DNA from: Levilinea saccharolytica
GTDB taxonomy: Bacteria > Chloroflexota > Anaerolineae > Anaerolineales > Anaerolineaceae
Reading direction: 5' to 3'
Length of the DNA: 64,000 nucleotides
Assembly (NCBI RefSeq): GCF_001306035.1
Contig: NZ_LGCM01000045.1
Coordinates: 62,001 to 126,000, forward strand
Shown here: in pieces, positions 1 to 9,622 of the stretch
How positions within the stretch are numbered: the first letter of the stretch is position 1
Layout of the letters: every line of letters starts with the position of its first letter
Notes under the pieces: generated by a model
Told to the model about the DNA's origin: nothing
Seen by the model: the letters and a program-made list of their open reading frames with translations, nothing else
Databases searched by the model: none
Made by a program: the position numbers and the translations under genes

Positions 1-1295
1 GACTGCAAAATGCGCTGCACCTTGGCAGAAGCCCAGGTGAGGCGGCGCTGCAGCTCAGGATCCAGCGGCAGCCCCTCAGCGCGGCTGCGCATGACCTCGG
101 CCGTGTCCGCATCCGAAAGCATACCGGCTTCGACGGCCAGCTCTTCCTGGGTAGGCTCGCGCCCCAACCCCTGCACCATCGAGCGCTGCACGCGCAGCAG
201 GCGCGTGATGGCCTCAAAGAGGTGCACAGGGATGCGGATGGTGCGCGCCTGTTCGGCGATGTAGCGGCTGATGGATTGGCGAATCCACCAGGTGGCGTAG
301 GTGCTGAACTTGAAACCGCGGGTGGGGTCAAACTTGGTCACCGCGCGCAGCAGCCCCAAATTGCCCTCCTGGATCAGATCCAGGAAAGAGATGCCGCGCC
401 CCAGGTAGCGTTTGGCGATGCTGACCACCAGGCGCAGATTGGCGCGGATGAGGGTCTGGTTGGCTTCTTCGGCCCGCCAGCGGATTTCTTCCAGGTCAAT
501 TTCAATCTGCGATTCGGTGGGCGGATTGGCCTCAAAGAAGGCCAGATCCGGCAAAGTGCCTTCCTTTTGCAGGTAGCTGAGCAGCTCAGCGGCCTTATAG
601 GTGGGGAACAGGTACAGGTGAATAAACACCGCGAAGAGCAGCCGCACCAGGGTTTCCCAGGCGGCGTCTTTGCCCCATTGGCCGTTATCCAAAAAGTGGC
701 GCAGGTACGAAGGCGTCTCGCTGTGCCATTGGCGGCGCAGCATCTGCGCTTCGGAAAGCATCAGGCTTAAATCCGGCAGATCCTGCCGCGATTGAATCAT
801 AGCCTCCTGGGCAGCCGTCCAACTGGCCAAAAGCTCTTCCACCACGGCCGTATATACGCTCAGGTAGTGCCCCGCCACGCCAGCCGTGGGCTGCACGCGC
901 TTGCGCAGTACGATGAGCACCTGTTCAGCCTCAATGCGCGTGGCCAGGCGGAATTCGCTGTCGGCGTCCAGCAGGTTGATCTGCCCGATCTCTTTTAAAT
1001 AGAGGCGGACGGGGTCCTCAGACAGTTCCACCGCCAGATTGGGGTCTTCCAGAATGTTTAACGGGTCTTCCAACCCCACTTCGGCCCAATCTTCGCTGGT
1101 TTGGGCCAGAGACTGCTCATCGGGCTCTTCTTTTTCCAGAATCTCTTCGTCACCCAGGGCGGTTTTTGGCTTGGCGGCGGCTTTTGCACCGGCGCGTGCT
1201 GGGCGGCGGGCCTGACCGGCGGCGGGCGCTTTTTTGCGCTGGCCGGGCTTCGCAGGGGTAGGGGGAGTTTCGGAAGCGGTTCGTTTTCGCGGCAT
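1..1295 (-). CDS. rpoD: RpoD sigma factor, partial mirror copy cut at window edge
   Basis: Mirror copy of the primary sigma factor gene at 22196-23830. Only the first 431 residues are present: the basic N-terminal tail, region 1.2, region 2 and most of region 3. Region 4, which reads the -35 element, would lie beyond base 1. The first 431 codons are identical to the full copy. The missing 3' end reflects where the palindrome or the contig stops and is not evidence of a degraded gene. Confidence 0.93.
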   Translation of the reverse strand, partial: MPRKRTASETPPTPAKPGQRKKAPAAGQARRPARAGAKAAAKPKTALGDEEILEKEEPDEQSLAQTSEDWAEVGLEDPLNILEDPNLAVELSEDPVRLYLKEIGQINLLDADSEFRLATRIEAEQVLIVLRKRVQPTAGVAGHYLSVYTAVVEELLASWTAAQEAMIQSRQDLPDLSLMLSEAQMLRRQWHSETPSYLRHFLDNGQWGKDAAWETLVRLLFAVFIHLYLFPTYKAAELLSYLQKEGTLPDLAFFEANPPTESQIEIDLEEIRWRAEEANQTLIRANLRLVVSIAKRYLGRGISFLDLIQEGNLGLLRAVTKFDPTRGFKFSTYATWWIRQSISRYIAEQARTIRIPVHLFEAITRLLRVQRSMVQGLGREPTQEELAVEAGMLSDADTAEVMRSRAEGLPLDPELQRRLTWASAKVQRILQ

Positions 1296-1301
1296 GGCTT
1301 A

Positions 1302-1310
1302 ACTATACCA
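1302..1310 (-). promoter_or_regulatory. Extended -10 of rpoD, mirror copy
   Basis: Mirror of 22181-22189. It reads TGGTATAGT on the minus strand and ends six bases before the ATG, so the rpoD message may be leaderless. Confidence 0.5.
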
Positions 1311-1328
1311 TAACACTTTGTAAAGGAT

Positions 1329-3248
1329 TTAATCGGGCTGGATTGGCTTTTGCAGGGCGCTGTCCAGCAGTTGGCGGGTGCGGTGATACTGCACCACAAT
1401 GGCGTAATAGGTGCGCAGGCTGTCGTCGCCCTGCTCTTCCAGATCGCGCTGCATGAGCTGAATTTGATCAATGGCGCTGTTGATGCGCACCAGGCGCAGG
1501 CTGAGCAGCGAGCGGGCCAGGTCTTCCAGACACTCTTCGGCGGTGGGTTCTCCAAAGGGCAGCGGGCGGAGCATATCCTCCAGGGTTTCGCCCAGGCTCT
1601 CCGGCGCGTGTTCGCGCACATAGTGATGGGCGTCCATTTGATCCTGCTCCACCCCTTGCAGCAGCAGGCGCGAAAGGGTCTGAAAATCGCCGCGCTCAAA
1701 ATCTTCGGGGGCCAGGGGGGGCAGCTTGGAGGCATGCAGGTGGCGGTTGAGCAGGAACAGGGTTTCGGGCTGGCGCATCAGCAGGCGCAGGATATGATGT
1801 TCCAACTCCTGGGCGCGCAGGGCCGAGGTGGGCAGCAGCACGGGGGTCTGCGGGCGGGCGCTTTGGGCCGGGGAGGACTTGCGGCGGCGGCCAGAGGGGG
1901 CTGGACGCGCAGCAGGCCGCCCGCCCAGCAGGGAACGCTCGTCCACACGCAGCAGGCGCGCCAGGCGCTGGCGGTAAGCCTCGCGTTCCACCATATCGGG
2001 CACGTCCTCCACCAGGGGCAGCACCTGGGCAGCAATTTCGCTCTTGACTTTGGCGTCGTCCAGATCGCGGCCAGCGGCCAGGGTATCCATCACGTGCACC
2101 ACAATGGGCTGAGCCGCATCCAAAATGGCCTGCCACTCCGCCGGGTTGCGCAGCACCACCTCATCCGGGTCCATGCCGGGGGGCAGGCGCGTGACGCGCA
2201 CATCCGCGCTGAGGCGAGCCTCCTGCCGGATCAGCCCGCGGGCATCAAAAACCAGCTCGGTTTCGTGATCCAGAGCCTGACGGGCAATCTCCAGCCCGCG
2301 CAGGGTGGCTTTTTCACCGGCGGCGTCGGCATCCAAGGCCAGGACGATGCGGCGGGTGAGGCGTTTGAGCAGGTGCAGCTGAGCCTCGCTCAGGGCCGTG
2401 CCCATGGGGGAGACGGTGTTGCGGAAACCCGCCTGGTGCAGGGCGATGACATCCAGATAGCCTTCCACAATCACCGCCTGATCCTTGACGCGGATGTCTT
2501 TGCGGGCCAGGTCGAGGGCGTAGAGCAGGCTGCCCTTGTCAAACAGGGGCGTTTGCGGCGAATTGAGGAATTTGGGGATGTCGTTGGGGTCCAAAATGCG
2601 CGCGCCGAAGCCGGTCATGCGCCCGCGCGAATCGCGAATGGGGAAGGTCACGCGGTTGCGGAAGCGGTCGTACACCCGACCGGTGTCGGGCGATTCGCTC
2701 AGCAGGCCGGCCTGCAGCATCTCGGCCTGGCTGAAGCCCAGGGCCATGAAATGCTGGCGGGCGGCGTCCCAACTGGCGGGGGCGTAGCCCAGCCCAAAGG
2801 TCTGGATGGTCTCGTCGGTCAGCCCGCGCTTATGTAAATAGTCCAGGGCGGGGCGCCCGGCGTCGCTGTGCAGCAGGTGGTGGTTGAAAAATGCGGCGGT
2901 CTGCTCCAGCAGATCGCGCAGGCGGTCGTTCTGCTCATCGGCGGCTTCGCGTTCGGGGGTGCGCGCTTCGAGGGTGACGCCCGCGCGCTGAGCCAGAAAT
3001 TCAAGGGCCTGGCTGAAATCCCAGCCCTCTTTCTTCATAACGTATTTGAAGATGTCGCCGCCCTCGTTGCACTGGCCGAAGCAGCGCCAGGTGCCTGAAT
3101 CGGGGAAGACCACAAAGGCAGGGGTGCGCGTGTTTGGATGGAAGGGGCAGAAGCCGGTGTAGCTCTTGCCAGACCGGCGCAGCTTCACCGATTCGGAGAC
3201 CAGGTCCACGATATCCAAACGCGCTTTGATCTCGTCCACAGCCGTCAT
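1329..3248 (-). CDS. dnaG: DNA primase DnaG, mirror copy
   Basis: Exact mirror of the dnaG gene at 20243-22162, encoding the same 639-residue primase with a CHC2 zinc finger and Toprim core. The full description is given at the right-arm copy. Transcription runs toward the rpoD copy at 1-1295, as in the right arm. Because the two genes are identical, this is most likely the same chromosomal gene seen twice. Confidence 0.95.
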   Translation of the reverse strand: MTAVDEIKARLDIVDLVSESVKLRRSGKSYTGFCPFHPNTRTPAFVVFPDSGTWRCFGQCNEGGDIFKYVMKKEGWDFSQALEFLAQRAGVTLEARTPEREAADEQNDRLRDLLEQTAAFFNHHLLHSDAGRPALDYLHKRGLTDETIQTFGLGYAPASWDAARQHFMALGFSQAEMLQAGLLSESPDTGRVYDRFRNRVTFPIRDSRGRMTGFGARILDPNDIPKFLNSPQTPLFDKGSLLYALDLARKDIRVKDQAVIVEGYLDVIALHQAGFRNTVSPMGTALSEAQLHLLKRLTRRIVLALDADAAGEKATLRGLEIARQALDHETELVFDARGLIRQEARLSADVRVTRLPPGMDPDEVVLRNPAEWQAILDAAQPIVVHVMDTLAAGRDLDDAKVKSEIAAQVLPLVEDVPDMVEREAYRQRLARLLRVDERSLLGGRPAARPAPSGRRRKSSPAQSARPQTPVLLPTSALRAQELEHHILRLLMRQPETLFLLNRHLHASKLPPLAPEDFERGDFQTLSRLLLQGVEQDQMDAHHYVREHAPESLGETLEDMLRPLPFGEPTAEECLEDLARSLLSLRLVRINSAIDQIQLMQRDLEEQGDDSLRTYYAIVVQYHRTRQLLDSALQKPIQPD

Positions 3249-3279
3249 GCGCAGCGCCCCTCCAGAGAGCGCCTTGGGA

Positions 3280-3308
3280 ATTATAGACTCGCGCTGCCGG
3301 ACATGCAA
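3280..3308 (-). promoter_or_regulatory. dnaG promoter, mirror copy
   Basis: Mirror of 20183-20211: TTGCAT, 17-base spacer, TATAAT on the minus strand. Confidence 0.7.
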
Positions 3309-3358
3309 GCCCCAAACGTCGTGCGCGCTCCCTGCTCTAAAAGAGTGTTCTCCCCACC

Positions 3359-3585
3359 ATCTGCGGATCAATAGATTTATGGTTTCATCTGCGAAATCTG
3401 CGTAATCTGCGGATCAATAGATTTACGGTTTTATATGCGTCATCTGCGTAATCTGCGGATCAATAGGTTTAAGGTTTCATCTGCGTCATCTGCGTAATCT
3501 GCGGATGATTAGGTTATTGGTTTTATCTGCGAAATCTGCGAAATCTGCGGATGATTAGATTTAAGGTTTAATCTAGGTCATCTAG
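3359..3585. repeat. 46-bp tandem repeat, mirror copy
   Basis: Mirror of the array at 19906-20132. It fills most of the gap between dnaG and the SH3 lipoprotein gene. See the right-arm entry for the period and sub-repeat structure. Confidence 0.9.
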
Positions 3586-3589
3586 AAAA

Positions 3590-3618
3590 TTGATCGCACC
3601 GCGGGCTTTGTGTACAAT
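3590..3618 (+). promoter_or_regulatory. Lipoprotein promoter, mirror copy
   Basis: TTGATC at 3590-3595, 17-base spacer, TACAAT at 3613-3618, then six bases before the ATG at 3625. The message may be leaderless. Confidence 0.7.
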
Positions 3619-3624
3619 GGTCGT

Positions 3625-5064
3625 ATGCCCAAACAATCCCCCCTCCAAACCCTGATCCTCTCCCTGGCGGCCTGCCTGCTGGCGGCCAGCTGCGTCCCCA
3701 GCGTCCCCTGGCCGGAGGACGCGCCCACCGCGCCCCCTGCCCAAACCAGACCCGTCACCCAGCCGCCAAACAGCCTCCCCCCACAGCCCCAGGAAAGCCC
3801 CACCCCGGCCCCCACAGCCGACCCGCAGTCCTGGGTGTGGACGGTGAACGAAGCTGAAATGACCGTCCTGCGCGTGGACCCCGCCAGCAATCAGGTGGAC
3901 GGCGTGGTGGAATTGAACGGCGTCCCCGCCCTGGTGGCGGCGGGCGAGGGCAGCGTTTGGGCGCTGGAACAGGGCTGGCAGGAGCGCAGCCATGTGGTGC
4001 GCATGGATCCCGGCCGCCCAGATGTGATCGGTCGCTTCCCCGTGGCGCAGGGCAGCGCCGTCAGCCTGGCGGTGGGCCGCGGGGTGGTGTGGGTGGGGGT
4101 GGCCGAGCCGCTCACCGGCACGCGCGCCCCGGATGAGCCGGATTACAGCCTGCCGGGCGGCCTGCTGCGTTTGGATGCTGCCACCGGCCAGGAGATGGGC
4201 TATTCGCGGCGCTATTCGGTGCCCATGCAGATTCTGATCGAAGACCCCTTTTTATGGACTCTGGAATGGTTCAGCGTGCACACCCAGCTGCAGCGCGTGG
4301 ATTTGACCAACGGCCAGCTGATCACCCTGCCCTCCGCGGTGGATTCACCCGCGGCGGTACACCAGTTCGCCCGCATGGCGCGCGGCCCGCTGGGGCTGTG
4401 GGCGCTTTCCATGGACCCGCGCTCGCGCTTTGTGTATGAATTGGACCCCCTCACCGGCCGCATGGTGCGCCTGCTGCCCGTGGGCGCGCAGGAGAACGAT
4501 AACCCCCTGGATCTGCTGGCCGTGGACGGCTCGCTGTGGGTGGTGCTGCGCAGCGGGAAACTGGTGCAATTGGACGCCGCCCGCGGGGATCTTCAGCGCA
4601 CGGTGCAGATTCGCGACGGCATGGAAAGCGTGCAGTACGCCGCCGGTGCGCTGTGGCTGGAGAACCGCACAGAAGCCGAGCTGTACCGCGTGAACGTTCA
4701 GAGCGGCCAGTTGGAAGCCGTCATCTCCACCGGCCCCAAGCAGCCCGCCACCCCCACGCCCTTGCCGCGCGAACGGCCTGGCCCATCCTGCAAACCGGCC
4801 AAACCCACCCGCCTGCAGGTGGGCGGGCGCGCCGTGGTGAAGGACGAACCGCCCCTGCCCAACCGCGTGCGCTCTGAACCCAGCCTGGGTTCCAAGATCA
4901 TCGGGGAGATTGCCCCAGGGGACGGCATGGTGCTGTTGGAAGGGCCGGTGTGCGCGGGGAATTGGCTGTGGTGGAAGGTGCAGGCCGACGGCAGCGGGCT
5001 GGTGGGTTGGACCGCGGAAGGGGACGATCAGGACTATTGGCTGGTTCCCGTGAAGCAGCCGTAA
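3625..5064 (+). CDS. SH3-domain lipoprotein, mirror copy
   Basis: Exact mirror of 18427-19866. It is a 479-residue lipoprotein with lipobox LLAASC, a Pro-rich linker, a beta-propeller-like middle and a C-terminal bacterial SH3-like domain. See the right-arm copy for the full description. Confidence 0.85.
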   Translation: MPKQSPLQTLILSLAACLLAASCVPSVPWPEDAPTAPPAQTRPVTQPPNSLPPQPQESPTPAPTADPQSWVWTVNEAEMTVLRVDPASNQVDGVVELNGVPALVAAGEGSVWALEQGWQERSHVVRMDPGRPDVIGRFPVAQGSAVSLAVGRGVVWVGVAEPLTGTRAPDEPDYSLPGGLLRLDAATGQEMGYSRRYSVPMQILIEDPFLWTLEWFSVHTQLQRVDLTNGQLITLPSAVDSPAAVHQFARMARGPLGLWALSMDPRSRFVYELDPLTGRMVRLLPVGAQENDNPLDLLAVDGSLWVVLRSGKLVQLDAARGDLQRTVQIRDGMESVQYAAGALWLENRTEAELYRVNVQSGQLEAVISTGPKQPATPTPLPRERPGPSCKPAKPTRLQVGGRAVVKDEPPLPNRVRSEPSLGSKIIGEIAPGDGMVLLEGPVCAGNWLWWKVQADGSGLVGWTAEGDDQDYWLVPVKQP

Positions 5065-5082
5065 CGCGCGGCGGGGTGCGAC

Positions 5083-5469
5083 CTAATCCGGGCCGTCTTC
5101 GGCCTGCGGCCCGCCCATGGGACAGCGCGGCTGGATGCGCTGCGGGTCGCAAAAAGCCCCAAAGGCCTGACGCAAATTCTCCAGCGCCTCCGGGTTGGGT
5201 GAATAGTACACCCAGCGCGCATCGTGCGCGTCGCGTTCCACCGTCACCAAACCGGCTTCACGCAGCACTCCCAAATGGTGCGAGATCAAATTGGGCGCAA
5301 TTTGCAGCGCTTCTCCCAGGTCGTGGTTCGACTGTACCCCCTCGATGATCTTTTCCAGCAGCAGCAGCCGGTTTGGCTCGCTGATAGCTTTCAGCTCGCG
5401 GGCAAACTGGTTGATGTCCTCTGAAGAAAAAACGGATGATTCCATGCGCAGCCCCTGAACGGTGGTCAT
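5083..5469 (-). CDS. ArsR-family regulator, mirror copy
   Basis: Exact mirror of 18022-18408, a 128-residue winged-helix regulator lying downstream of the tungsten-enzyme genes. Its candidate -10 (TATAAC on the minus strand, 5477-5482) ends seven bases before the start codon. Confidence 0.88.
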   Translation of the reverse strand: MTTVQGLRMESSVFSSEDINQFARELKAISEPNRLLLLEKIIEGVQSNHDLGEALQIAPNLISHHLGVLREAGLVTVERDAHDARWVYYSPNPEALENLRQAFGAFCDPQRIQPRCPMGGPQAEDGPD

Positions 5470-5530
5470 TACAAGGGTTATAGCGCGTTTGGGCGTGTTT
5501 CTCTAGTGAGCTTATTAACCCCAAAAGCGG

Positions 5531-5923
5531 TTATTGTTCCTGATCTTCGCCCCGCGAGTCTTCATCCCCATGCTGGTGATGCAGCAGGCTTTCCGGGTTT
5601 TCAGCCACAGCCTGACGCATGGCCTCGGTCATGGCCGCCCCGTTGCGGTATTGGAAAGGCCACATGGATTTGAGATCAAACAAGGCCACGCGGTCGCCGT
5701 CTTCAAAGACATGTCCCAGATCCGGCTGGAAACCCGGCAGGGCCGAGAGATTCCCATTAACAAAGGTGATGCCGCGCTCCTGCGTGGGCAGGTGCAGCAT
5801 CGCTAGCAGGTCGCCCATACTGGCTCCCGCGGGCAATTCAGCATTGACCCGGGCAAAGCCGATCTGGCTGGGATCCGTCCCATATTTACGCAGCACCCCA
5901 TACAACCACACATCCAGTTTCAT
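5531..5923 (-). CDS. MoaD/ThiS-like protein with C-terminal extension, mirror copy
   Basis: Exact mirror of 17568-17960. It is a 130-residue ubiquitin-fold protein without a terminal Gly-Gly; details are at the right-arm copy. Confidence 0.75.
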   Translation of the reverse strand: MKLDVWLYGVLRKYGTDPSQIGFARVNAELPAGASMGDLLAMLHLPTQERGITFVNGNLSALPGFQPDLGHVFEDGDRVALFDLKSMWPFQYRNGAAMTEAMRQAVAENPESLLHHQHGDEDSRGEDQEQ

Positions 5924-5929
5924 ACTGGG

Positions 5930-6169
5930 TTAGCCTCCTCCAACGGGTGGAAACAGCCCAATTTCATCTTGATCGTGCAGGACAAAATCCGGCTCTTGAT
6001 AAATGCCGTTGACATAGGCCAGCTTGACCTCGTCTTCCGGCAGGCGGTAATGGGCCATGACGTCGCGCACCCGCGCCCCTTCGGGCAGCTCCAGCGAGAG
6101 GGTCACGCCGATTTTGGCTTCGGGCACGAAGCGGCGTAAGGTAGCGAACAGGCGCACATAAACTTGCAC
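5930..6169 (-). CDS. MoaD/ThiS-family sulfur carrier, mirror copy
   Basis: Exact mirror of 17322-17561: 79 residues, GTG start, C-terminal PPVGGG. Details are at the right-arm copy. Confidence 0.85.
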   Translation of the reverse strand: MQVYVRLFATLRRFVPEAKIGVTLSLELPEGARVRDVMAHYRLPEDEVKLAYVNGIYQEPDFVLHDQDEIGLFPPVGGG

Positions 6170-6179
6170 AGTTCAGGCC

Positions 6180-7367
6180 TCACGGACAGCGGACAATATC
6201 CTGCGCCCACAGACAGTCGGCGCAGGAGGGGTTCGGCCCCCAACAGGCATTGTTTTCCAGGCGCAGATCGCAGGTCTCGCGCAGGTCGCAGTCGGGGCAG
6301 GAGGGGAAATGAAAGGCACGCACGGCGCTGCGGTAGCGGGTGTACTCCTCGCTCATCCAAATATCCGCCAGAGACGACTGGTGCACATTGCCGAAGGTGT
6401 GGCGGCGCACCTCTTTTTCGATGCCGTCAATGGTGTAGTAGTGATAGCTGTGCGACAGGGCATAGCAGGGCGAAACGCCCCCATCCCAGCCGATGACGAT
6501 GGAATAATCGTGGACAAAGCGGCAGTGGGGCTCGCCCCCCCAGTGCATGCGCGGCAGCTCGGTGATGCCCCATTTCATCCAGGCGTCCGAACGCACCGGC
6601 CACCCGCCGGATTTGAGCGGCGCGATGGGTTCATAGCCGTAGAGCTTTTCCTGGTTCATCTCCGCCGTGTAGGGCAGCACGTTGGAAACCACCGCGCGCG
6701 CCACCCCCAGCCGTCCGGCCAACTCGGCCAGGCTGTCCAGCTCGGCCACATTGCTTTTCATGGCCACAAATTCGACCCCCAGTGTGGGCTGAACCGCCCC
6801 GGCCTGACGCTTGGCTTCGTTCAGGCGCTGAATATTTTCCAGCACCTCGGCCAGCTGCGCCCCGCGCACATCCGCATAGGTGTCCGGCTGGATGCCGTCA
6901 ATGGAAACCACCACCTGGCTGACCCCCAGCCGCACCAATTCGCGGGCGATGCGGTCGTCCAGCAGCAGCCCGTTGGTCCCCAAAGTGACCATCAAATTGC
7001 GCTCGCGCAGCTTTTCGATGATCTCCAGAATGCGCGGGTGCACCAGAGGTTCGCCAAAGCTGGTCAGCACCACCTGATCGAGAGCGGGGAAAGCGGGCAG
7101 GTCCGCCAAAATGCGCTCGAAGGTGTCGCGCTTCATGTGTGCGCTGGGATCCACCCAGGAATGGCGGATGCAGGTCTGGCAGTTGAGATTGCAGGCGGTG
7201 GTGACTTCGATATACAGCTTGCGGACATCTGGGCGGCGAGGGTGCAGGATGAGATCGCCGTCGCGCTCATCCAGCCAGTATTCAGCCTGAGGCTCCAGGC
7301 GGCGGCGGTTGAGAAAATCCGCTGGAAGGTGAAAACGGCCGTGTTCATCGGGGGTCAATTTGGGCAT
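6180..7367 (-). CDS. Radical SAM/SPASM tungsten-enzyme maturase, mirror copy
   Basis: Exact mirror of 16124-17311. It is a 395-residue radical SAM protein with an AbrB-like N-terminus, CxxxCxxC cluster motif and Cys-rich SPASM tail. Details are at the right-arm copy. Confidence 0.9.
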   Translation of the reverse strand: MPKLTPDEHGRFHLPADFLNRRRLEPQAEYWLDERDGDLILHPRRPDVRKLYIEVTTACNLNCQTCIRHSWVDPSAHMKRDTFERILADLPAFPALDQVVLTSFGEPLVHPRILEIIEKLRERNLMVTLGTNGLLLDDRIARELVRLGVSQVVVSIDGIQPDTYADVRGAQLAEVLENIQRLNEAKRQAGAVQPTLGVEFVAMKSNVAELDSLAELAGRLGVARAVVSNVLPYTAEMNQEKLYGYEPIAPLKSGGWPVRSDAWMKWGITELPRMHWGGEPHCRFVHDYSIVIGWDGGVSPCYALSHSYHYYTIDGIEKEVRRHTFGNVHQSSLADIWMSEEYTRYRSAVRAFHFPSCPDCDLRETCDLRLENNACWGPNPSCADCLWAQDIVRCP

Positions 7368-7401
7368 GGAGCGCTCCTGAGTCTACCGGTAAAATGCGCG
7401 T

Positions 7402-7437
7402 GGAAAGGAGAGGGGCTGGTGCGCCCCTCTCCTTTCC
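7402..7437. promoter_or_regulatory. 15-bp intercistronic hairpin, mirror copy
   Basis: Mirror of 16054-16089, a perfect 15-bp stem with a 6-base loop between the AOR and radical SAM genes. Confidence 0.85.
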
Positions 7438-7455
7438 CGGAGGGTATACAGCAGC

Positions 7456-9219
7456 TTACATTTCTTTAAAGACCGAATCCAGAGCCTCATCCGGCACATC
7501 AAAGACCTGATTATGCGGGGGCAGCGGTTCGAGGTGCATGAATTCGGGCAGGCGGTCAGCTTCGGCTTTGATGCCGGCAGCTTCGTTGAAGGCGCGTTCC
7601 ACCTTCAGCACTTCGGCGCCGTAAGCCACCACATCGTCTGCGCTCCAGTTGGTACCCAGCACGCCGTTGCACTCCTGGATGAAGCCTTCGAAGCCGCTGG
7701 CGATGTCGAGGATGGGGAAGGCGATGAACAGGCAGTGGCCGGAAGAGTCAATGAAGGCGGTGGTGGCCTGGAAAGCGCGGCTGAGGGCGGCTTTGCCTTC
7801 GGGGCTGAGCGGATCCTGCTTGCCGCTGACGCCCAAAATTTCAGGGCAGATGGTGTAACCAGCGGTGTGGTCAGCGCCCATGGTGGTGGTGGCGTAAGTG
7901 ATGCCAATGCCCTTCACGGCGCGCGGCTCATAGGCGGGCATGGCCTGGCCTTTGACGGTGGGCACGCGGCGCACGCCCAGCAGTTTGCCTGCCACTTCGG
8001 CCCCGCCGCCCAGCATCTTGCCGGTAGGCGTGCCTTTGCCCATCTCATGAATCAGCTGGATGGCGCCCTTGCTGTCGCCGAAGGGGATCACCCCGCCTTC
8101 CATAGCCACGCCCAGGGTCACGCCGGTTTCGATAGTGTCCAGGCCGTACGCGTTGCACAGATGCACCATGGTGGCGATGTCGTCCAGGTCGTCCACGCCC
8201 AGGTTGGCGCCCAACGCCCAGGTGGATTCGTACTCGATACAGGAAGCGCGCTCGCTCTTGTCGGGGTTGAAGAGGGTATTGGAACATTGGATGATGCAGC
8301 CGGGGGAACAGGCGTGGTTGTACACCTCTTTGCCGGTGCGCTCTTTGTTGGTTTCAAAGATGGCTTCGCCAGCGGTCTTGGGGGCGCCGTCAAAGCGGCC
8401 CGCCGAGAAATTGCGGGTGGGCAGGCCGCCCGCTTCATTAAGAATGTTGACCAACACAGCCGTGCCGTAGGTGTTCAGGCCGCCCTTGGGCTTGGAGATG
8501 GGGTGCGTGCGGATGGCGTCAATCATCTTCTTGCGGCCTTCGTCAAAGAGGGCCTTATCGACAATTTCCACACCCGGCGAACCTTTTTCGTTCAGCACAA
8601 TGAATTTGAGCCGCTTGGAGGCCATCACCGCACCCACGCCGCCGCGTCCGGCGTAACGGCTGGGGCGCTTGGCCTGGTCGTTGAAGACGATGCCGGAGTT
8701 ACCGTAGCCGTATTCGCCCGCGTTGCCGATGCTGGCAATAGAAATGCGGCCCTCAAAGCGCTGGTAAATCATCGGGTAGGATTCGTACACATCCTTGCCG
8801 GTGTATTCGCTGGCGTCAAAGAATTCCACCACCGGTTTTTGAGCGTCTTTATCCCAATGGATAAAGGTTCCCCAGAATTTGTCTGTATCTTGGGGCAGAC
8901 CTTCCACAATCAGGGCGCGAATGCGCATGCTGGCCAGATCGGGTCCCCAGGAGGTTCCGGCATTGGCTTCTTTAATACCGCCGGTGAGCGGCGATTTGCA
9001 GCCGACCGAGATGCGGGCAGAGGTGGGAGCCGGCGTGCTGGTGACGATGCCCGCCGAAAAGACCAGTTTGTTGTTGGGGCCGAGCGCGTGGCACAGCGGC
9101 GGCACTTCTTCCGCCACAATTTTTGAGGTCAGGGCGCGTCCGTAAAGAGTACGGAAGCGTTCTGGGACGGCTTCCCATTTGGACGTGCGGTCTGTCATGT
9201 TAATGCGTAAGATCCACAT
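7456..9219 (-). CDS. aor: Aldehyde:ferredoxin oxidoreductase (tungsten), mirror copy
   Basis: Exact mirror of 14272-16035, encoding the same 587-residue tungsten-pterin oxidoreductase. See the right-arm entry for cofactor motifs and context. Confidence 0.93.
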   Translation of the reverse strand: MWILRINMTDRTSKWEAVPERFRTLYGRALTSKIVAEEVPPLCHALGPNNKLVFSAGIVTSTPAPTSARISVGCKSPLTGGIKEANAGTSWGPDLASMRIRALIVEGLPQDTDKFWGTFIHWDKDAQKPVVEFFDASEYTGKDVYESYPMIYQRFEGRISIASIGNAGEYGYGNSGIVFNDQAKRPSRYAGRGGVGAVMASKRLKFIVLNEKGSPGVEIVDKALFDEGRKKMIDAIRTHPISKPKGGLNTYGTAVLVNILNEAGGLPTRNFSAGRFDGAPKTAGEAIFETNKERTGKEVYNHACSPGCIIQCSNTLFNPDKSERASCIEYESTWALGANLGVDDLDDIATMVHLCNAYGLDTIETGVTLGVAMEGGVIPFGDSKGAIQLIHEMGKGTPTGKMLGGGAEVAGKLLGVRRVPTVKGQAMPAYEPRAVKGIGITYATTTMGADHTAGYTICPEILGVSGKQDPLSPEGKAALSRAFQATTAFIDSSGHCLFIAFPILDIASGFEGFIQECNGVLGTNWSADDVVAYGAEVLKVERAFNEAAGIKAEADRLPEFMHLEPLPPHNQVFDVPDEALDSVFKEM

Positions 9220-9283
9220 AGCTTCCTCCACTGGATGGAACATAAAAAGAGGGGCTTTCTTTTGGGCGGGGATGGAGCGAGGG

Positions 9284-9372
9284 AAAAGAAAAAGCGCGCC
9301 TCCTGGGGTGGGCAGGGCGCGCAAAAAAACGCAAAGTGACCCTGCTCCGCAGCAGTTGGGGGTCTCCTTTGC
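9284..9372 (-). terminator. Tandem intrinsic terminators in AOR leader, mirror copy
   Basis: Mirror of 14119-14207, two hairpins each followed by a T-rich run on the minus strand, between the AOR promoter and its start codon. Confidence 0.8.
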
Positions 9373-9475
9373 ACACTGGCAGGCGATGAGAATTGCTCCT
9401 CATGCCCTATCGTTCTCCTATCCGAGACGGAATCAGAGAATCGGAGAGTTTTCAATTGAAGCTCACTACTGTTTC

Positions 9476-9530
9476 ATTATACAGACGAAGAGACACAAAT
9501 GTCAACCGAAATTGAATCAATTTTGGTTGA
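9476..9530 (-). promoter_or_regulatory. AOR promoter and palindromic operator, mirror copy
   Basis: The -35 (9500-9505) and -10 (9476-9481) are mirror images of 13986-14015. The 29-bp palindrome 9502-9530 overlaps the -35 hexamer. Confidence 0.8.
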
Positions 9531-9622
9531 TCATTGCTGTCGGGCGGTATGCGGAGCAGCCTTACGCCTTCCAGGGTACAATACTATCAAGACCGCATGG
9601 ACGAAGGAGGAAGAAGAGGCTC

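Noticed and set aside
7513-9126. Long reading frames opposite AOR (537 codons) and opposite dnaG and radical SAM genes
   Set aside because: They are antisense shadows in GC-rich DNA, with Gly/His/Ala-rich translations, no ribosome sites and no recognisable family.
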